A stretch of DNA of 64,000 bases from Luteimonas marina (GCF_007859325.1 NZ_VOHK01000004.1:372001-436000), one strand, 5' to 3'; counted from the first letter of the stretch, positions 31,816 through 41,541 are shown. Numbers and translations: made by a program. The notes: generated by a model from the sequence alone, not told the origin.

Positions 31816-34002
31816 TTACTGCGTCCAGCGCCCCGGCGCCTTCGACTCCGGCAGCACCTGCGCCGACAGCTGGCGATCGTGGTTGAGCAGGCGCACCGCG
31901 TCGGCGAGGATCGCCGCCGATTCGCGCAGCTGCGGGTCGGGACGCTTTTCCGCCGCCTTCTCGCGCGCCGCGTCCTCGGCGATGTTGCGTTCGCTGGCCT
32001 GCAGGCCGTCGTCGGCACGGTCGGCCAGCGGGTCGAGCGCCAGTCCCAGCGTCTTGCGCTCTTCCTGGCGCTGCTTGCGCTTGGCGTCGTCGCGGTCGCG
32101 TTCGGCGCGGCGCTCGGCCTCGTTGAGCGAGACGTACTTCTTCTCGCGCTCGGCGCGGAACTCGGCGACGTCGGCCGACCACCACACGAACTCCTTGTCC
32201 GTGGCCACGCGCGCGGCGTGCAGCGCTTCCAGCTTGGGCAGCAGCGGCGCGAAATCGCCGTAGCGCTGGTGCGGCACGGCCGCGATCTGGCGCCACTCCA
32301 GCGCGTTGTCGTAGGTGCTCTCGCCGAACTCGCTGGCGTCCACCGTCACCGGGAAGGCGATGTCGGGCACCACGCCCTTGTTCTGGGTGCTGCTGCCGCC
32401 GGGCAGGAAGAACTGCGCGATCGTCAGCTTGACGTGGCCGTAGCGGTCGCCCTCGTTGGCCGGCCAGCGGTCGAGCGGCACGATGTTCTGCACCGTGCCC
32501 TTGCCGAAGGTGGTCTCGCCGATGACCAGGCCGCGGCCGTAGTCCTGGATCGCGCCGGCGAAGATCTCCGAGGCCGAGGCCGAACCGCGGTTGATCAGCA
32601 CCGCCAGCGGCCCGTCCCAGCTCACGCCGGCGGTGCGGTCGCCCTCGACGCTGACCCGGCCGCCGGACTCGCGCACCTGCACCACCGGGCCCTTGTCGAT
32701 GAACAGGCCGGTGAGCTCGATCGCCTCGTTGAGCGAACCGCCGCCGTTGTTGCGCAGGTCGAGCACCACGCCGTCGAGCTTGTCGGCGCGGAACTGCTGC
32801 AGCTGCCTGGCGACGTCGCGCGAGGCCGAGGTGTACTCGCCGTTGCGGGTGCGCCGCCCTTCGAAATCCTGGTAGAAGGCCGGCAGCTTGATCACGCCGA
32901 TGCGCTTGTCCACGCCACCCTCGGCCGGCGCCGGAATCGTGATGACCTCGGACTTCGCCGCCTGCTCCTCGAGCTTGATGCGCGCGCGCGTGAGCACGAT
33001 GCGCACCGGCTTGCTGTCGAGGGTGGCCTCGCCCGGCACCACGTCGAGCCGCACCTGGGTGTCCTTCGGCCCCTTGATCTTCTCGACCACGTCGTCCAGG
33101 CGCCAGCCGACGACGTCTTCCATCGCCCCGCTCGCGCCCTGGCCCACGCCGACGATGCGGTCGCCGGGCTTGAACTTGCCGCTGAGCGCGGCCGGGCCGC
33201 CGGCGATCAGCTCGCGGATCACGACCACGTCGTCCTGCTTCTGCAGCTGCGCGCCGATGCCTTCGAGCGACAGCGACATGCTCTGGTTGAACAGCTTCGC
33301 CGCGCGCGGGTTGAGGTAGTCGGTATGCGGGTCGACCGTCGCAGTGTAGGCGTTGAGGAAGGTCTGGAACGCATCCTCCTGCTTGAGCGCGGCAACGCTG
33401 TTGGCGAGGTTGAGGTAGCGCCGGTCGAGCGTCTTGCGGATCTCGTCGGGCTTCTTGCCGGCGAGCTTGAGGCGCAGCCAGTCGTTGCGCACCGACTGCC
33501 GCCACAGCGCATCGAGCGCGGCCGCGTCGGCGGCCCAGGGCGCGTCCTCGCGATCGTATTCCCAGCGGTCGCTGCCGGTGAAGTCGAAGATGTCCTGCTT
33601 GAGCAGTCCGCGCGCCGAGGCGATGCGGTCTGCCACGCGCTGCTGGTACAGCGCGAAGATGGTGTAGGCGGGGTCGAGGTTGCCGTTGCGCACGGCATCG
33701 CCCATGCCGGCCTTGTAGGGCTGGAACTTCGCGATGTCCTGCGCGGTGAAGAACAGCTTGGCGCCGTCCAATGACTCGAGGTACTTGTCGAAGATCTCCG
33801 TCGACATCGTCGCGTCGAGCGGCCGCGGGCGGTAGGCGTAGCGGCTGTCCGACAGCAGGCCGTAGACCAGCTTCGAGGTGGTGACCTGCTCGGCGGTCGG
33901 CGTGCCCGGCAGCGCGATGCCGTCGGCGCGCGCCATCAGCCCCAGGGGCACGGCCAGCACCAGCGCGATCAGGGACACGGAAGCGATGCGGTTCAGATTC
34001 AT
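31816..34002 (-). CDS. prc: Carboxy-terminal (tail-specific) protease Prc
   Basis: Prc (family S41) degrades periplasmic proteins and trims cell-wall hydrolases and other targets. The 728-residue product has a signal peptide (about residues 1-26, ending LGLMARADG), an N-terminal helical domain, and a PDZ domain (GIGAQLQ...VIRELIAGGPA...LKPGDRIVGV-type sequence). The S41 core has the catalytic Ser in GSASASEIFAG and Lys in FGKGTVQN. The C-terminal region is highly charged (KKYVSLNEAERRAERDRDDA), as in E. coli Prc. ATG at 34002 is chosen over the open frame at 34080 because it gives a normal signal peptide, with AGGA about 13 nt upstream. Confidence 0.95.
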   Translation of the reverse strand: MNLNRIASVSLIALVLAVPLGLMARADGIALPGTPTAEQVTTSKLVYGLLSDSRYAYRPRPLDATMSTEIFDKYLESLDGAKLFFTAQDIAKFQPYKAGMGDAVRNGNLDPAYTIFALYQQRVADRIASARGLLKQDIFDFTGSDRWEYDREDAPWAADAAALDALWRQSVRNDWLRLKLAGKKPDEIRKTLDRRYLNLANSVAALKQEDAFQTFLNAYTATVDPHTDYLNPRAAKLFNQSMSLSLEGIGAQLQKQDDVVVIRELIAGGPAALSGKFKPGDRIVGVGQGASGAMEDVVGWRLDDVVEKIKGPKDTQVRLDVVPGEATLDSKPVRIVLTRARIKLEEQAAKSEVITIPAPAEGGVDKRIGVIKLPAFYQDFEGRRTRNGEYTSASRDVARQLQQFRADKLDGVVLDLRNNGGGSLNEAIELTGLFIDKGPVVQVRESGGRVSVEGDRTAGVSWDGPLAVLINRGSASASEIFAGAIQDYGRGLVIGETTFGKGTVQNIVPLDRWPANEGDRYGHVKLTIAQFFLPGGSSTQNKGVVPDIAFPVTVDASEFGESTYDNALEWRQIAAVPHQRYGDFAPLLPKLEALHAARVATDKEFVWWSADVAEFRAEREKKYVSLNEAERRAERDRDDAKRKQRQEERKTLGLALDPLADRADDGLQASERNIAEDAAREKAAEKRPDPQLRESAAILADAVRLLNHDRQLSAQVLPESKAPGRWTQ

Positions 34003-34223
34003 CTGGAACGATCCTGGAGAACGACCTTGGGCGACGGCCCATCCACTATGCCGCCGGGCTGCGACCGCGCAACAGTGCACAAAGTTGCACGGCAGCAGGG
34101 ATTCACTCTAGCGAGCCGGGCTGGAGGCCATGTGAATGCCCGTTTCCGGCCCGGGAACACCTGCGAACGGGCCTCGCGGCGCGAATCGGCCTTCCAGGCC
34201 GTTCCGGGCCGGTGCGGGCCGGT

Positions 34224-35231
34224 TCAGGCGGCGACGCCGGCCTCCATCGCCTGGCGGTCGGCGTGGTAGGACGAGCGCACCAGCGGCCCGGAGGCGACGT
34301 GGCTGAAGCCCAGCGCCATGCCGTAGGTCTCCAGCGCCTTGAACTCGTCCGGCGTCCAGTAGCGCAGCACCGGGTGGTGGTGCGCCGAGGGCTGCAGGTA
34401 CTGGCCGATGGTGACCATGTCCACGTCGTGCGCGCGCAGGTCGCGCAGGGTGCCCTGCACCTGCTCCATGCTCTCGCCGAGGCCGAGCATGATCCCGGAC
34501 TTCGTCGGCACGTCCGGGTGCTGGGCCTTGAACCTCGAAAGCAGGGTGAGCGACCACTGGTAGTCGGCGCCCGGGCGCACGTTGCGGTAGAGCTCGGGCA
34601 CGGTCTCGACGTTATGGTTGAACACGTCCGGCGGGCTCTCGGCGAGGATCTCCAGCGCGCGCTCCATGCGGCCCTTGCCGCGGAAGTCGGGCGTCAGGAT
34701 CTCGATGCGGATGCTGGGCGACTTGGCGCGCACCTCGCGGATGCAGTCGACGAAGTGCCGGGCGCCGCCGTCGCGCAGGTCGTCGCGGTCGACCGAGGTG
34801 ATGACCACGTACTTCAGGCCCATGTCGGCGATGGTGTTGGCCAGGTTCAGCGGCTCGGACGCGTCCGGCGGCTTCGGCCGGCCGTGGGCGACGTCGCAGA
34901 AGCTGCAGCGGCGGGTGCAGACCTCGCCCAGGATCATGAAGGTCGCGGTGCCGTGGCCGAAGCATTCGTGGATGTTCGGGCAGCTGGCTTCCTCGCACAC
35001 GGTGACCAGACGGTTCTCGCGCAACTTCGACTTGAGCGCGGCGACCGCGCCGTTCGAGGGAATGCGCACCCGGATCCACGAAGGTTTGCGCAGCACCGGC
35101 GCATCGGCGAACTGCACCGGCGAGCGCGCGATCTTGTCGCCCGCCACCTGCCTGGCGCCGGGCTCCAGCGATACGGGAACGCCGCTGCCGACGACGGCGA
35201 GCGGGATGGACTTGGCGCTGGGTTCGGTCAT
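34224..35231 (-). CDS. lipA: Lipoyl synthase
   Basis: LipA inserts two sulfurs into octanoyl chains on the lipoyl domains of pyruvate and 2-oxoglutarate dehydrogenases and the glycine cleavage system. The 335-residue product has the auxiliary cluster motif [12 protein letters not shown] and the radical-SAM motif CTRRCSFC, followed by [15 protein letters not shown]. The C-terminus carries RSSYHA, whose second Ser ligates the auxiliary cluster. ATG at 35231 overlaps the lipB stop (ATGA). The upstream frame extension is only a shadow of lipB. Confidence 0.97.
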   Translation of the reverse strand: MTEPSAKSIPLAVVGSGVPVSLEPGARQVAGDKIARSPVQFADAPVLRKPSWIRVRIPSNGAVAALKSKLRENRLVTVCEEASCPNIHECFGHGTATFMILGEVCTRRCSFCDVAHGRPKPPDASEPLNLANTIADMGLKYVVITSVDRDDLRDGGARHFVDCIREVRAKSPSIRIEILTPDFRGKGRMERALEILAESPPDVFNHNVETVPELYRNVRPGADYQWSLTLLSRFKAQHPDVPTKSGIMLGLGESMEQVQGTLRDLRAHDVDMVTIGQYLQPSAHHHPVLRYWTPDEFKALETYGMALGFSHVASGPLVRSSYHADRQAMEAGVAA

Positions 35232-36052
35232 GGCGTCGGGTTGCTGTGCGTGGCCCCTGCTCCCGCCAGCGGCAGCAGGAAGGGATCGCCGGAGGCAGGC
35301 GCGTCCTGCAGCCGCAGGCCGAACTGGCGGGCCAGTTCGCCCAGCAGCACCGGTTTGACGGCGTCCATGCCGGACGGACCACCCAAGTCTAGCATCGAGG
35401 TCACTTCCAGCCCGGCGTAGCCGCAGGGATTGATGCGCCGGAACGGCTCCAGGTCCATCGCGATGTTGAAGGCGAGCCCGTGGAAGGTCCGGCCGCGGCG
35501 CACCCGGATGCCGAGCGCGGCGACCTTGGCGCCGGCCACGTAGACGCCGGGCGCGCCCTCGCGGCGGGTGGCGATGATGTTCCACTCCAGCAGGGTGTCG
35601 ATGATCGCCTGCTCGATGCGGCAGACGTAGTCGCGCACGCCGACCCGGAGCCGCTTGATGTCGAGCAGCGGGTACACGACGATCTGGCCGGGCCCGTGGT
35701 AGGTCACCTGGCCGCCGCGGTCGACGTGGACGACGGGGATGTCGCCCGGCGCCAGCACGTGCTCGGGCTTGCCGGCCTGGCCGAGGGTGAAGACCGGGTC
35801 GTGTTCGACCACCCACAGCTCGTCGGGGGTGTCGTCGTCGCGGGCGTCGGTGAAGGCCTGCATGGCGCGCCAGACCGGTTCGTAGGGCTGGCGGCCTAGA
35901 TCACGGACAACACAATCAGCCCCCTCCTCCGCCTGCGGGGGGTGAGGATGGCCCGCTTGCGCGGCACTGCCGCGCGGGTCATCCGAACGCCCGGCGCGCT
36001 GCGCCGGACCGGACGGGTTGGGGTGGGGGCGACCGGCGGCAATTTCCCTCAC
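35228..36052 (-). CDS. lipB: Octanoyltransferase LipB (start uncertain)
   Basis: LipB moves octanoate from acyl-carrier protein to lipoyl domains, the step before LipA. Conserved parts are [30 protein letters not shown], the catalytic Lys in [10 protein letters not shown] and Cys in [10 protein letters not shown]. Family proteins begin just before the [10 protein letters not shown] segment, but no ATG, GTG or TTG is in frame there. The next start upstream is the GTG at 36052, inside a dispersed repeat and giving about 48 unrelated residues. The next downstream is ATG 35863, which would remove that conserved segment. The native start seems to have been displaced by the repeat. The core is intact and overlaps lipA by 4 nt. 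Confidence 0.85.
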   Translation of the reverse strand: MREIAAGRPHPNPSGPAQRAGRSDDPRGSAAQAGHPHPPQAEEGADCVVRDLGRQPYEPVWRAMQAFTDARDDDTPDELWVVEHDPVFTLGQAGKPEHVLAPGDIPVVHVDRGGQVTYHGPGQIVVYPLLDIKRLRVGVRDYVCRIEQAIIDTLLEWNIIATRREGAPGVYVAGAKVAALGIRVRRGRTFHGLAFNIAMDLEPFRRINPCGYAGLEVTSMLDLGGPSGMDAVKPVLLGELARQFGLRLQDAPASGDPFLLPLAGAGATHSNPTP

Positions 36053-36097
36053 CGCAGGCCCCCATCCCAGCCTTCCCCCGCAAGCGGGGGAAGGGGC
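35918..36097. repeat. Dispersed element, family G (CCCCTC...CCGC...GGGG palindromes)
   Basis: One end has CCCCCTCCTCCGCCTGCGGG (35919-35938) and the other GCCTTCCCCCGCAAGCGGGG (36070-36089), each itself nearly palindromic. Between them lie GCGGGTCATCC and CCCAACCCG-type segments in both directions. It occupies the space between ybeD and lipB and overlaps the start of lipB. Confidence 0.6.
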
Positions 36098-36104
36098 ACA
36101 AGCG

Positions 36105-36383
36105 CTACAGCGTCCACTTCACTTCCGGATGCTCGCGCAGCGCCGTATGCGCGGCCTCGTACTGGGCGCGATCCTCGGCGCGGAAGCGCAGCTTCACCGA
36201 GACGAAGCGGCCGCCGCTGGACTCGCGCCAGGAGATGCTCTCGTCGAGCACCGTGAGGCCGGCCGCCGTCAGCAGGCGCGGGATTTCGCTTTCCAGGCCG
36301 ATGTTGGCCGACCCCATCGCGGTGATCTCGAAGGTGCCGGGGAACTGGAAGCCGTGGTCGGGATTGTCTGACTTGATCTCCAT
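36105..36383 (-). CDS. ybeD: YbeD/DUF493 family protein
   Basis: The 92-residue product is a small ACT-like alpha/beta protein of the DUF493 family, typically encoded between dacA and lipB in gammaproteobacteria, as here. Key parts are [13 protein letters not shown] near the N-terminus and [13 protein letters not shown] in the middle, matching E. coli YbeD. ATG at 36383 fits the family start ([16 protein letters not shown]). The role is unknown; a regulatory link to lipoate metabolism is only suggested by context. Confidence 0.9.
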   Translation of the reverse strand: MEIKSDNPDHGFQFPGTFEITAMGSANIGLESEIPRLLTAAGLTVLDESISWRESSGGRFVSVKLRFRAEDRAQYEAAHTALREHPEVKWTL

Positions 36384-36436
36384 GCCCGGATTATGGGGTC
36401 GGCCCGGCGCGAACCCAAACGCCCCCCGCGGAACGC

Positions 36437-36461
36437 AGAAGGCCGCCTTGCGGCGGCCTTC
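36437..36461 (-). terminator. Hairpin downstream of the CsgG-like gene
   Basis: GAAGGCCGCC-TTG-CGGCGGCCTTC is a perfect 10-bp stem about 25 nt beyond the stop codon at 36488. The T-run that follows is weak (TTCTGCGTT). Confidence 0.6.
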
Positions 36462-36487
36462 GCGTGTCGAAGCGTGGATCGCAGCGG

Positions 36488-37450
36488 TCAGCGCGACAGC
36501 TCCAGCAGGGTCGACGAGACCCAGCCCTTGTTGCCCAGCTCGTCCTCGACTTCCCACATCATCCCCTCCTTGGCGCCGGTCGGGTACAGCATCATCCCCA
36601 CGTCCAGCGAGCGCACCACGCCCTTGCCGTCCGGGCCAGTGAACAGGCGCGCCGGCTTGGTCACGGTCACCGCCTGCTGCGCGTTCGCGGCCGAAGCGTT
36701 GTCGGGCAGGCCGCCAAGCTGGGCGACCAGGTCGGTGTAGGCCTGCAGGTAGGCCAGGGTGATGACCTGGCCGAGCTCGGTGTTGGCATAGCCGCCGACG
36801 CCCGCGGCGCCCAGGCCGCTGCCGCCGAACAGGCCGCCGCCCGCGCCCCAGCCGATGTCGGTCTTCTTGGCGCTGCCCTCGCTCATCGCCACCTGCTCCG
36901 AAGAGCGCACGTCGGTCACGGTCAGCACCACGTCGGCGGTCTTGCTCTTGAAGTTCAGGCCGCCGACCAGGGCGCCGGCGCGGCCGCCGATCAGGCCGCC
37001 CAGCAGGCCGCCCACGGCGTTGCCGCCGGCATTGCTGTTGGCGCCGACCAGGTCGGGCACCATCACGTAGTCGGCCGCCTTGATCTGGCCCTTGCCGACG
37101 TTCGAACGCACGCGCAGCTCGCCGCTGGCGCCGAGGTCGCGCTCGCGCATCGCCGCGTCGAGGCCGGCGCCGCGGTCGACCAGGGTGAAGCAGCGCGACT
37201 TGTTGACGAACACCTTGATCAGGCGCGACGGCGCCGGCAGCTGCTGGCCGGTCCACCAGTGCACGCCGTCCTCCGGCTCGAGCACCGAAATCGAGCCCAG
37301 CGGCGTGGCGCAGGTCGGGATCTGCGCGGTCTGTTCCTTGCGCCGGTCCTGCGCGCTCTGCCGCTGCGCGAACGCAGGCGCGGCCACGGCCGCCATCACC
37401 ACCGCCGAGAGCGCGACCGCGGCCGCGCGCTTGCCAGAAAATACGGACAT
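36488..37450 (-). CDS. CsgG/HfaB-like exported protein with SH3-like C-terminus
   Basis: The 320-residue product has a Sec signal peptide (about 1-28, ending APAFAQ). Segments such as FTLVDRGAGLDAAMRERDL, KAADYVMVPDLVG and DVVLTVTDVRSSEQVAMSEG match the CsgG/HfaB fold (outer-membrane export pores and curli/holdfast assembly). There is no lipobox Cys after the signal peptide, unlike CsgG, so it is probably soluble or periplasmic. The last 60 residues (AVTVTKPARLFTGPDGKGVV, then WEVEDELGNKGWVSS) look like a small SH3-type domain. No curli subunit or CsgE/F genes are nearby. It is transcribed with the flow of the dacC-lipA region but separated by terminator-like hairpins. Function unassigned. 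Confidence 0.7.
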   Translation of the reverse strand: MSVFSGKRAAAVALSAVVMAAVAAPAFAQRQSAQDRRKEQTAQIPTCATPLGSISVLEPEDGVHWWTGQQLPAPSRLIKVFVNKSRCFTLVDRGAGLDAAMRERDLGASGELRVRSNVGKGQIKAADYVMVPDLVGANSNAGGNAVGGLLGGLIGGRAGALVGGLNFKSKTADVVLTVTDVRSSEQVAMSEGSAKKTDIGWGAGGGLFGGSGLGAAGVGGYANTELGQVITLAYLQAYTDLVAQLGGLPDNASAANAQQAVTVTKPARLFTGPDGKGVVRSLDVGMMLYPTGAKEGMMWEVEDELGNKGWVSSTLLELSR

Positions 37451-37655
37451 CGTTTGTTACCCCTTGGCTTTCATCCTGAAGTGTCGTTCCCGGACGCGCC
37501 CTGCGCGCCCACCCCCTCGCGGCCCTCGTCGCATTCCGGCGACGCATCCGCGAAGGGCGCATCCTAGCAAAAGACGGATTCGGAACCGGGGTCAGGCCAG
37601 CCCGGGCGTCGGGGGCGTAGCCCCGACCTACATCGTCATTGAACGCAAGTGGGTA

Positions 37656-38879
37656 TCAGTCGGCGTTCCACCACATCAGGAATTCGTGCCAGAGGCGCTT
37701 GAAGAAGCCCGCCTCCTCGACCGCCTGCAGCGCCACCAGCGGGCGCTCGGCAACCACCTTGCCGTCCAGCGTCACCCGCACCTTGCCGATCGCCTGCCCC
37801 TTGGCGATCGGCGCCACCAGCGTCGCCGGCACGTCCATCGACGGCTTGAGCTGGTCGTACTTGCCGCGCGGCAGGGACACCAGCAGCGGCGCGGCCACGC
37901 CCAGCTGCACCTCGTTCTCCTGGCCCTTCCATACCTTCTGCGTGGAGATCGCCTTGCCGGCGTCGTACAGGCGATGGGTCTCGTGGAAACGGAAGCCCCA
38001 GTTGAGCAGCGCCAGCGAATCGGTCGCACGCTGCGCCTCGCTGGTGGAGCCCATCACCACCGAGACCAGGCGCTGATCGCCGCGGACGGCCGAGGCCATC
38101 AGGCAGTAGCCGGCGCCGGAGTGGTGGCCGGTCTTGATGCCGTCCACGCTCGAGTCACGCCACAGCAGCAGGTTGCGGTTGCGCTGGGTGATCGGGCCGA
38201 CGGTGAATTCCCTGATCTTGTTGTAGGCGTACTCCTCGGGGAAGTCGCGCACCATCGCGCGGCCCAGCAGGGCGAGGTCGCGCGGCGTGGAGTAGTGCTC
38301 GGGATCGGACAGGCCGTGCGAGTTGACGAAGTTCGAGTTCTTCATGCCGATGCGCTGCGCATAGGCGTTCATCAGCGCGGCGAAGGCCTCCTCGCTGCCG
38401 GCGACGTGCTCGGCCAGCGCGATCGCGGCATCGTTGCCCGACTGCACCACCATGCCCTTTTCCATCTCGATCAGCGGCGCGGTCTGGTTGACCGGGAAGC
38501 CGCTGTAGCTGCCGTCGGTGCCGGCGCCGCCGCTGCGCCAGGCGTTCTCGCTCATCATCACCTGGTCGTCGGGCTTGACCTTGCCGGCCTTCATCTCGGC
38601 CGCGATCACGTAGCTGGTCAGCACCTTGGTGATGCTGGCCGGCTCCACGCGCTGATCGACGTTCTCGCCGGCGAGGACCTGGCCGCTGGCGTAGTCCATC
38701 AGCAGCCATGCGGTGCCGGTCACCGACGGCGGCGGCGGCGTGGGCAGCGCGTCGCTGAGCGCGGCGGCCGGCTGCGCGGCGGGCGCCGGCTGCGGCGCGT
38801 CCTGCGCGAGCGCGAGCCCGACGGCGGCGGTGGCCAGCGCGGCCACGGCGATGCGATGGAAGAAGACAGCGGGTTTCAT
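37656..38879 (-). CDS. dacC: D-alanyl-D-alanine carboxypeptidase (PBP5/6 type)
   Basis: This low-molecular-mass PBP trims the terminal D-Ala from peptidoglycan pentapeptides in the periplasm. The 407-residue product has a signal peptide (about 1-25), a Pro/Ala-rich linker, and the three active-site motifs: SITK (in PASITKVLTSYV), SGN (in VQSGNDAAIAL) and KTG (in DGIKTGHHSGAGYC). The PBP5-type C-terminal beta domain is followed by an amphipathic membrane-binding helix (FFKRLWHEFLMWW). It is downstream of rlpA and upstream of ybeD-lipB-lipA, the same order as E. coli dacA. Confidence 0.95.
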   Translation of the reverse strand: MKPAVFFHRIAVAALATAAVGLALAQDAPQPAPAAQPAAALSDALPTPPPPSVTGTAWLLMDYASGQVLAGENVDQRVEPASITKVLTSYVIAAEMKAGKVKPDDQVMMSENAWRSGGAGTDGSYSGFPVNQTAPLIEMEKGMVVQSGNDAAIALAEHVAGSEEAFAALMNAYAQRIGMKNSNFVNSHGLSDPEHYSTPRDLALLGRAMVRDFPEEYAYNKIREFTVGPITQRNRNLLLWRDSSVDGIKTGHHSGAGYCLMASAVRGDQRLVSVVMGSTSEAQRATDSLALLNWGFRFHETHRLYDAGKAISTQKVWKGQENEVQLGVAAPLLVSLPRGKYDQLKPSMDVPATLVAPIAKGQAIGKVRVTLDGKVVAERPLVALQAVEEAGFFKRLWHEFLMWWNAD

Positions 38880-38969
38880 CGGGAACGGTACTCCGGTGGT
38901 CCGGGCATCCCTGGCCGGGCGAATGGGGAAACGCTGCGCGCAACCGCCGCGCGGCGAAAGTCGGAAAGT

Positions 38970-40307
38970 CTACTCGCGAACGACCTGCGGCATGCCGAAG
39001 CCGAGACCGGACACGCGCGAGGAGAGTTCCGCGATCGCCGCCGCCGCGACCGGCCCGACCCGGACCCGCCACAGCGTGCGGTCGGCGGTGACGACGTCCT
39101 GCATCCTCGCCGTGTCGATCCCCGCGCCCAGCAGGGCCGCGAGCGCGCGCTCGGCATTGCTGCGCACGGAGAACACGCCGACCTGCAGGGTGACGCCGCT
39201 GCCCGGGGCCGGCGCACCCGTGACCGCAGACGACGCGGGCGCGATGGCGGATGCCGCTGCGGGCGTCGTGGCCGCGACCGGAGCCGGCGCGAGCGTTGGC
39301 GCCGTCGCCGGCACCGCCGCACTGGAGGCCGTGGCCGCGACCGCAGTGTTCGCCGCCCCGCTCGCCTGGATGCGCGCCTGACGCTCGCGCATCCAGGCGT
39401 CGAATTCGTCCGCCGAACGCACGCGCCCGTCCTCGCCGACCAGGCGGAACCGGTCCTCCTCGCGGCCGTAGCCGGGATGGTTGGCCAGGCCACCGGACGC
39501 GGCAGGTGCGACCGCAGGACCCGACGCGGCCGCCGGGAGGGTGGCCGCGGGCGTGGCGGCAGGCACCGCGGGCAGACCACCGACCAGCGTGTCCATGGCG
39601 CTGGGCGCGGCCGGCGGCGGCGCTGGCGCGGCGGCCAGGGTCGCGCCGGCCTCGCCGGGGCGCAGCGCGCGCACTTCCACCCGCCCGGTGCCGCGGCGGT
39701 GGATGTCGAGCTTCACCGCGGCGGCGTAGCTGAGGTCGATCACCCGGCCCTCGTGGAACGGACCGCGGTCGTTGACGCGCACGACGACCGAGCGGCCGTT
39801 GTCGAGGCTGGTCACGCGCGCGAAGCTCGGCAGCGGCAGCGACTTGTGCGCGGCGGTGAACGCGTACATGTCGTAGACCTCGTGGTTGGAGGTGCGACGG
39901 CCGTGGAACTTGTTGCCGTAGTACGAGGCCAGGCCGGTCTCGACGAAGCCGTCGGTCGAGTCGAGCACGCGGTAGGACTTGCCCAGCACCGTGTACGGCG
40001 AGCGGTTGCCGTAGGCCGAGCGCGGTTCGAACGCGACCACCGGCTCGGGGATGCAGGCGACGTTGGGCAGGTAGTCGGGCGTGCTGTCGCTCACGCCGGG
40101 CTTGTACAGGCCGCCGGCCACGTAGTCGCCGCGCGTGGACAGGTCTTCCTGCGCCTTCGGATACGGCTTGAAGTTGCTGCAGTCGGGCGGCGGCCCCGCG
40201 TCGGCGGCCGCCGGCACCTGGCTGCCGCCGACCGGGGCCGGCTTCTTCGGCGCGCCGGCGCACGCGGCCAGCAGCAGGACCACCAGCAGCGGCAGCAGCC
40301 GCTTCAT
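38970..40307 (-). CDS. rlpA: RlpA family septal-ring lytic transglycosylase (lipoprotein)
   Basis: RlpA-type lipoproteins bind denuded glycan strands and in some species cleave them during division. The 445-residue product begins with a lipoprotein signal peptide (lipobox LLAACAG). The double-psi beta-barrel domain follows (ETGLASYYGNKFHGRRTSN, VRVNDRGPFHEGRVIDLSYA), then long Ala/Pro-rich linkers, and a C-terminal SPOR domain (VTLQVGVFSVRSNAERALAA onwards) that targets septal glycan. The Asp in the NDRGPF segment and Glu/His of the active-site region are present. ATG at 40307 overlaps the mltB stop (ATGA). Confidence 0.93.
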   Translation of the reverse strand: MKRLLPLLVVLLLAACAGAPKKPAPVGGSQVPAAADAGPPPDCSNFKPYPKAQEDLSTRGDYVAGGLYKPGVSDSTPDYLPNVACIPEPVVAFEPRSAYGNRSPYTVLGKSYRVLDSTDGFVETGLASYYGNKFHGRRTSNHEVYDMYAFTAAHKSLPLPSFARVTSLDNGRSVVVRVNDRGPFHEGRVIDLSYAAAVKLDIHRRGTGRVEVRALRPGEAGATLAAAPAPPPAAPSAMDTLVGGLPAVPAATPAATLPAAASGPAVAPAASGGLANHPGYGREEDRFRLVGEDGRVRSADEFDAWMRERQARIQASGAANTAVAATASSAAVPATAPTLAPAPVAATTPAAASAIAPASSAVTGAPAPGSGVTLQVGVFSVRSNAERALAALLGAGIDTARMQDVVTADRTLWRVRVGPVAAAAIAELSSRVSGLGFGMPQVVRE

Positions 40308-41437
40308 TGCGCGGGCCCGGCTCCGGCACGGATCGCCTGCGCCAGCTGGTGCACCGACAGCGAATACATCGGCGAGCGGTTGTAGCGGGTGATCACGTAG
40401 AAGTTGCGATAGGCCAGCCAGTACTCCTTGCCGGCGTCGCCGTCGAGCGACAGTAGGGTCGCGCCGTCGGCCGTGGGCTGGCCGGGCTGCGGGCGGTAGC
40501 CGCGCGCGGCGAGGTCGGCCAGCGGATGCACCGGGTCCCAGCCCTCGGGCGTGAAGTCCTGCGCGCCGGCGTCGCGCGTGGCGCGCGCGACCACCGGGCC
40601 GCCGCGCTCCCAGCCGTGCACGACGAAATAGTTGGCGATCGAGGCGAACACGTCCGGCAGGTGGGTGAGCAGGTCGCGGCGGCCGTCGCCGTCGCCGTCC
40701 TTCGCCCACAGCCGGTAGCTCGAGGGCATGAACTGGCCCAGGCCCATCGCGCCGGCGTAGCTGCCCTTGAGCGCCATCAGGTCGAGCTGCGGCTCGGCGT
40801 GCTTGAGCGCGAACAGTTGCGCCAGCTCGCCGGCGAAGAACGGCGCGCGCTTGGGGAAATCGAAGGCCAGCGTGTACAGCGCATCAACCACGCGGTAGTT
40901 GCCGGTGACGCGGCCGTAGCTGGTTTCCACGCCGATGATCGCGACGATGTACTCGGCCGGCACGCCGGTCTGCGCGGCCACGCGATCGAGCGCGGCGCGG
41001 TTGGCGTTGTAGAAGGCGACGCCGCCGTTGATGCGGGCGTCGTTGATGAAGATCGGGCGGTACTCGTGCCACTGCTTCACCGCCTCGGCCGGGCGGTTCA
41101 TCGCGTCGATGATGGCCTGCTTCTTCTCCGCCTGCGCCAGCACGCCGCGGATCTGCGCGCGGTCGACACCGTAGGTGGCGGCGGTGTACTCGACGAAGGC
41201 GTCGATGCGCTGCGCGCGCGGGATCGCCGGGTCGGTCACCGATGGCGGCGCCACCGGGCGCTCGGGCGGCTGCGGCACCTTCGGCAGCAAGGCCGGTGCG
41301 ACCGGCGCGTCGGGCGCCGGCGCCTGCGGCGCGGCGACGACGGCATCGTCGATGGGAGAGGCGGCCGGCGTCGCGCAGGAAGACAGCGCGAGCGACAGCA
41401 GGGAGACGGCGAGAACGGCTGCTGGGCGTCGGATCAT
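40304..41437 (-). CDS. mltB: Membrane-bound lytic murein transglycosylase B
   Basis: MltB cleaves glycan strands to 1,6-anhydro products at the outer membrane. The 377-residue product has a lipoprotein signal with lipobox LALSSC, an Ala/Pro-rich linker, and a SLT/MltB core with the catalytic Glu in GVETSYGRVTGNY, plus GAMGLGQFMPSSYR and the GDGDGRRDLL calcium-like loop. ATG at 41437 is chosen over the open frame at 41515 since it starts the lipoprotein signal. It lies between rodA (across a dispersed repeat) and rlpA. Confidence 0.94.
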   Translation of the reverse strand: MIRRPAAVLAVSLLSLALSSCATPAASPIDDAVVAAPQAPAPDAPVAPALLPKVPQPPERPVAPPSVTDPAIPRAQRIDAFVEYTAATYGVDRAQIRGVLAQAEKKQAIIDAMNRPAEAVKQWHEYRPIFINDARINGGVAFYNANRAALDRVAAQTGVPAEYIVAIIGVETSYGRVTGNYRVVDALYTLAFDFPKRAPFFAGELAQLFALKHAEPQLDLMALKGSYAGAMGLGQFMPSSYRLWAKDGDGDGRRDLLTHLPDVFASIANYFVVHGWERGGPVVARATRDAGAQDFTPEGWDPVHPLADLAARGYRPQPGQPTADGATLLSLDGDAGKEYWLAYRNFYVITRYNRSPMYSLSVHQLAQAIRAGAGPAQ

Positions 41438-41541
41438 CGGGCGCGAGGTTAGCACGCGCCCGCGCCGCGAAGGCCTTGCGCGACATGAATGGGCGCCGCC
41501 GCGCAAGACCGCCACGACCTTCGCACGAACCAGGACCTTCC

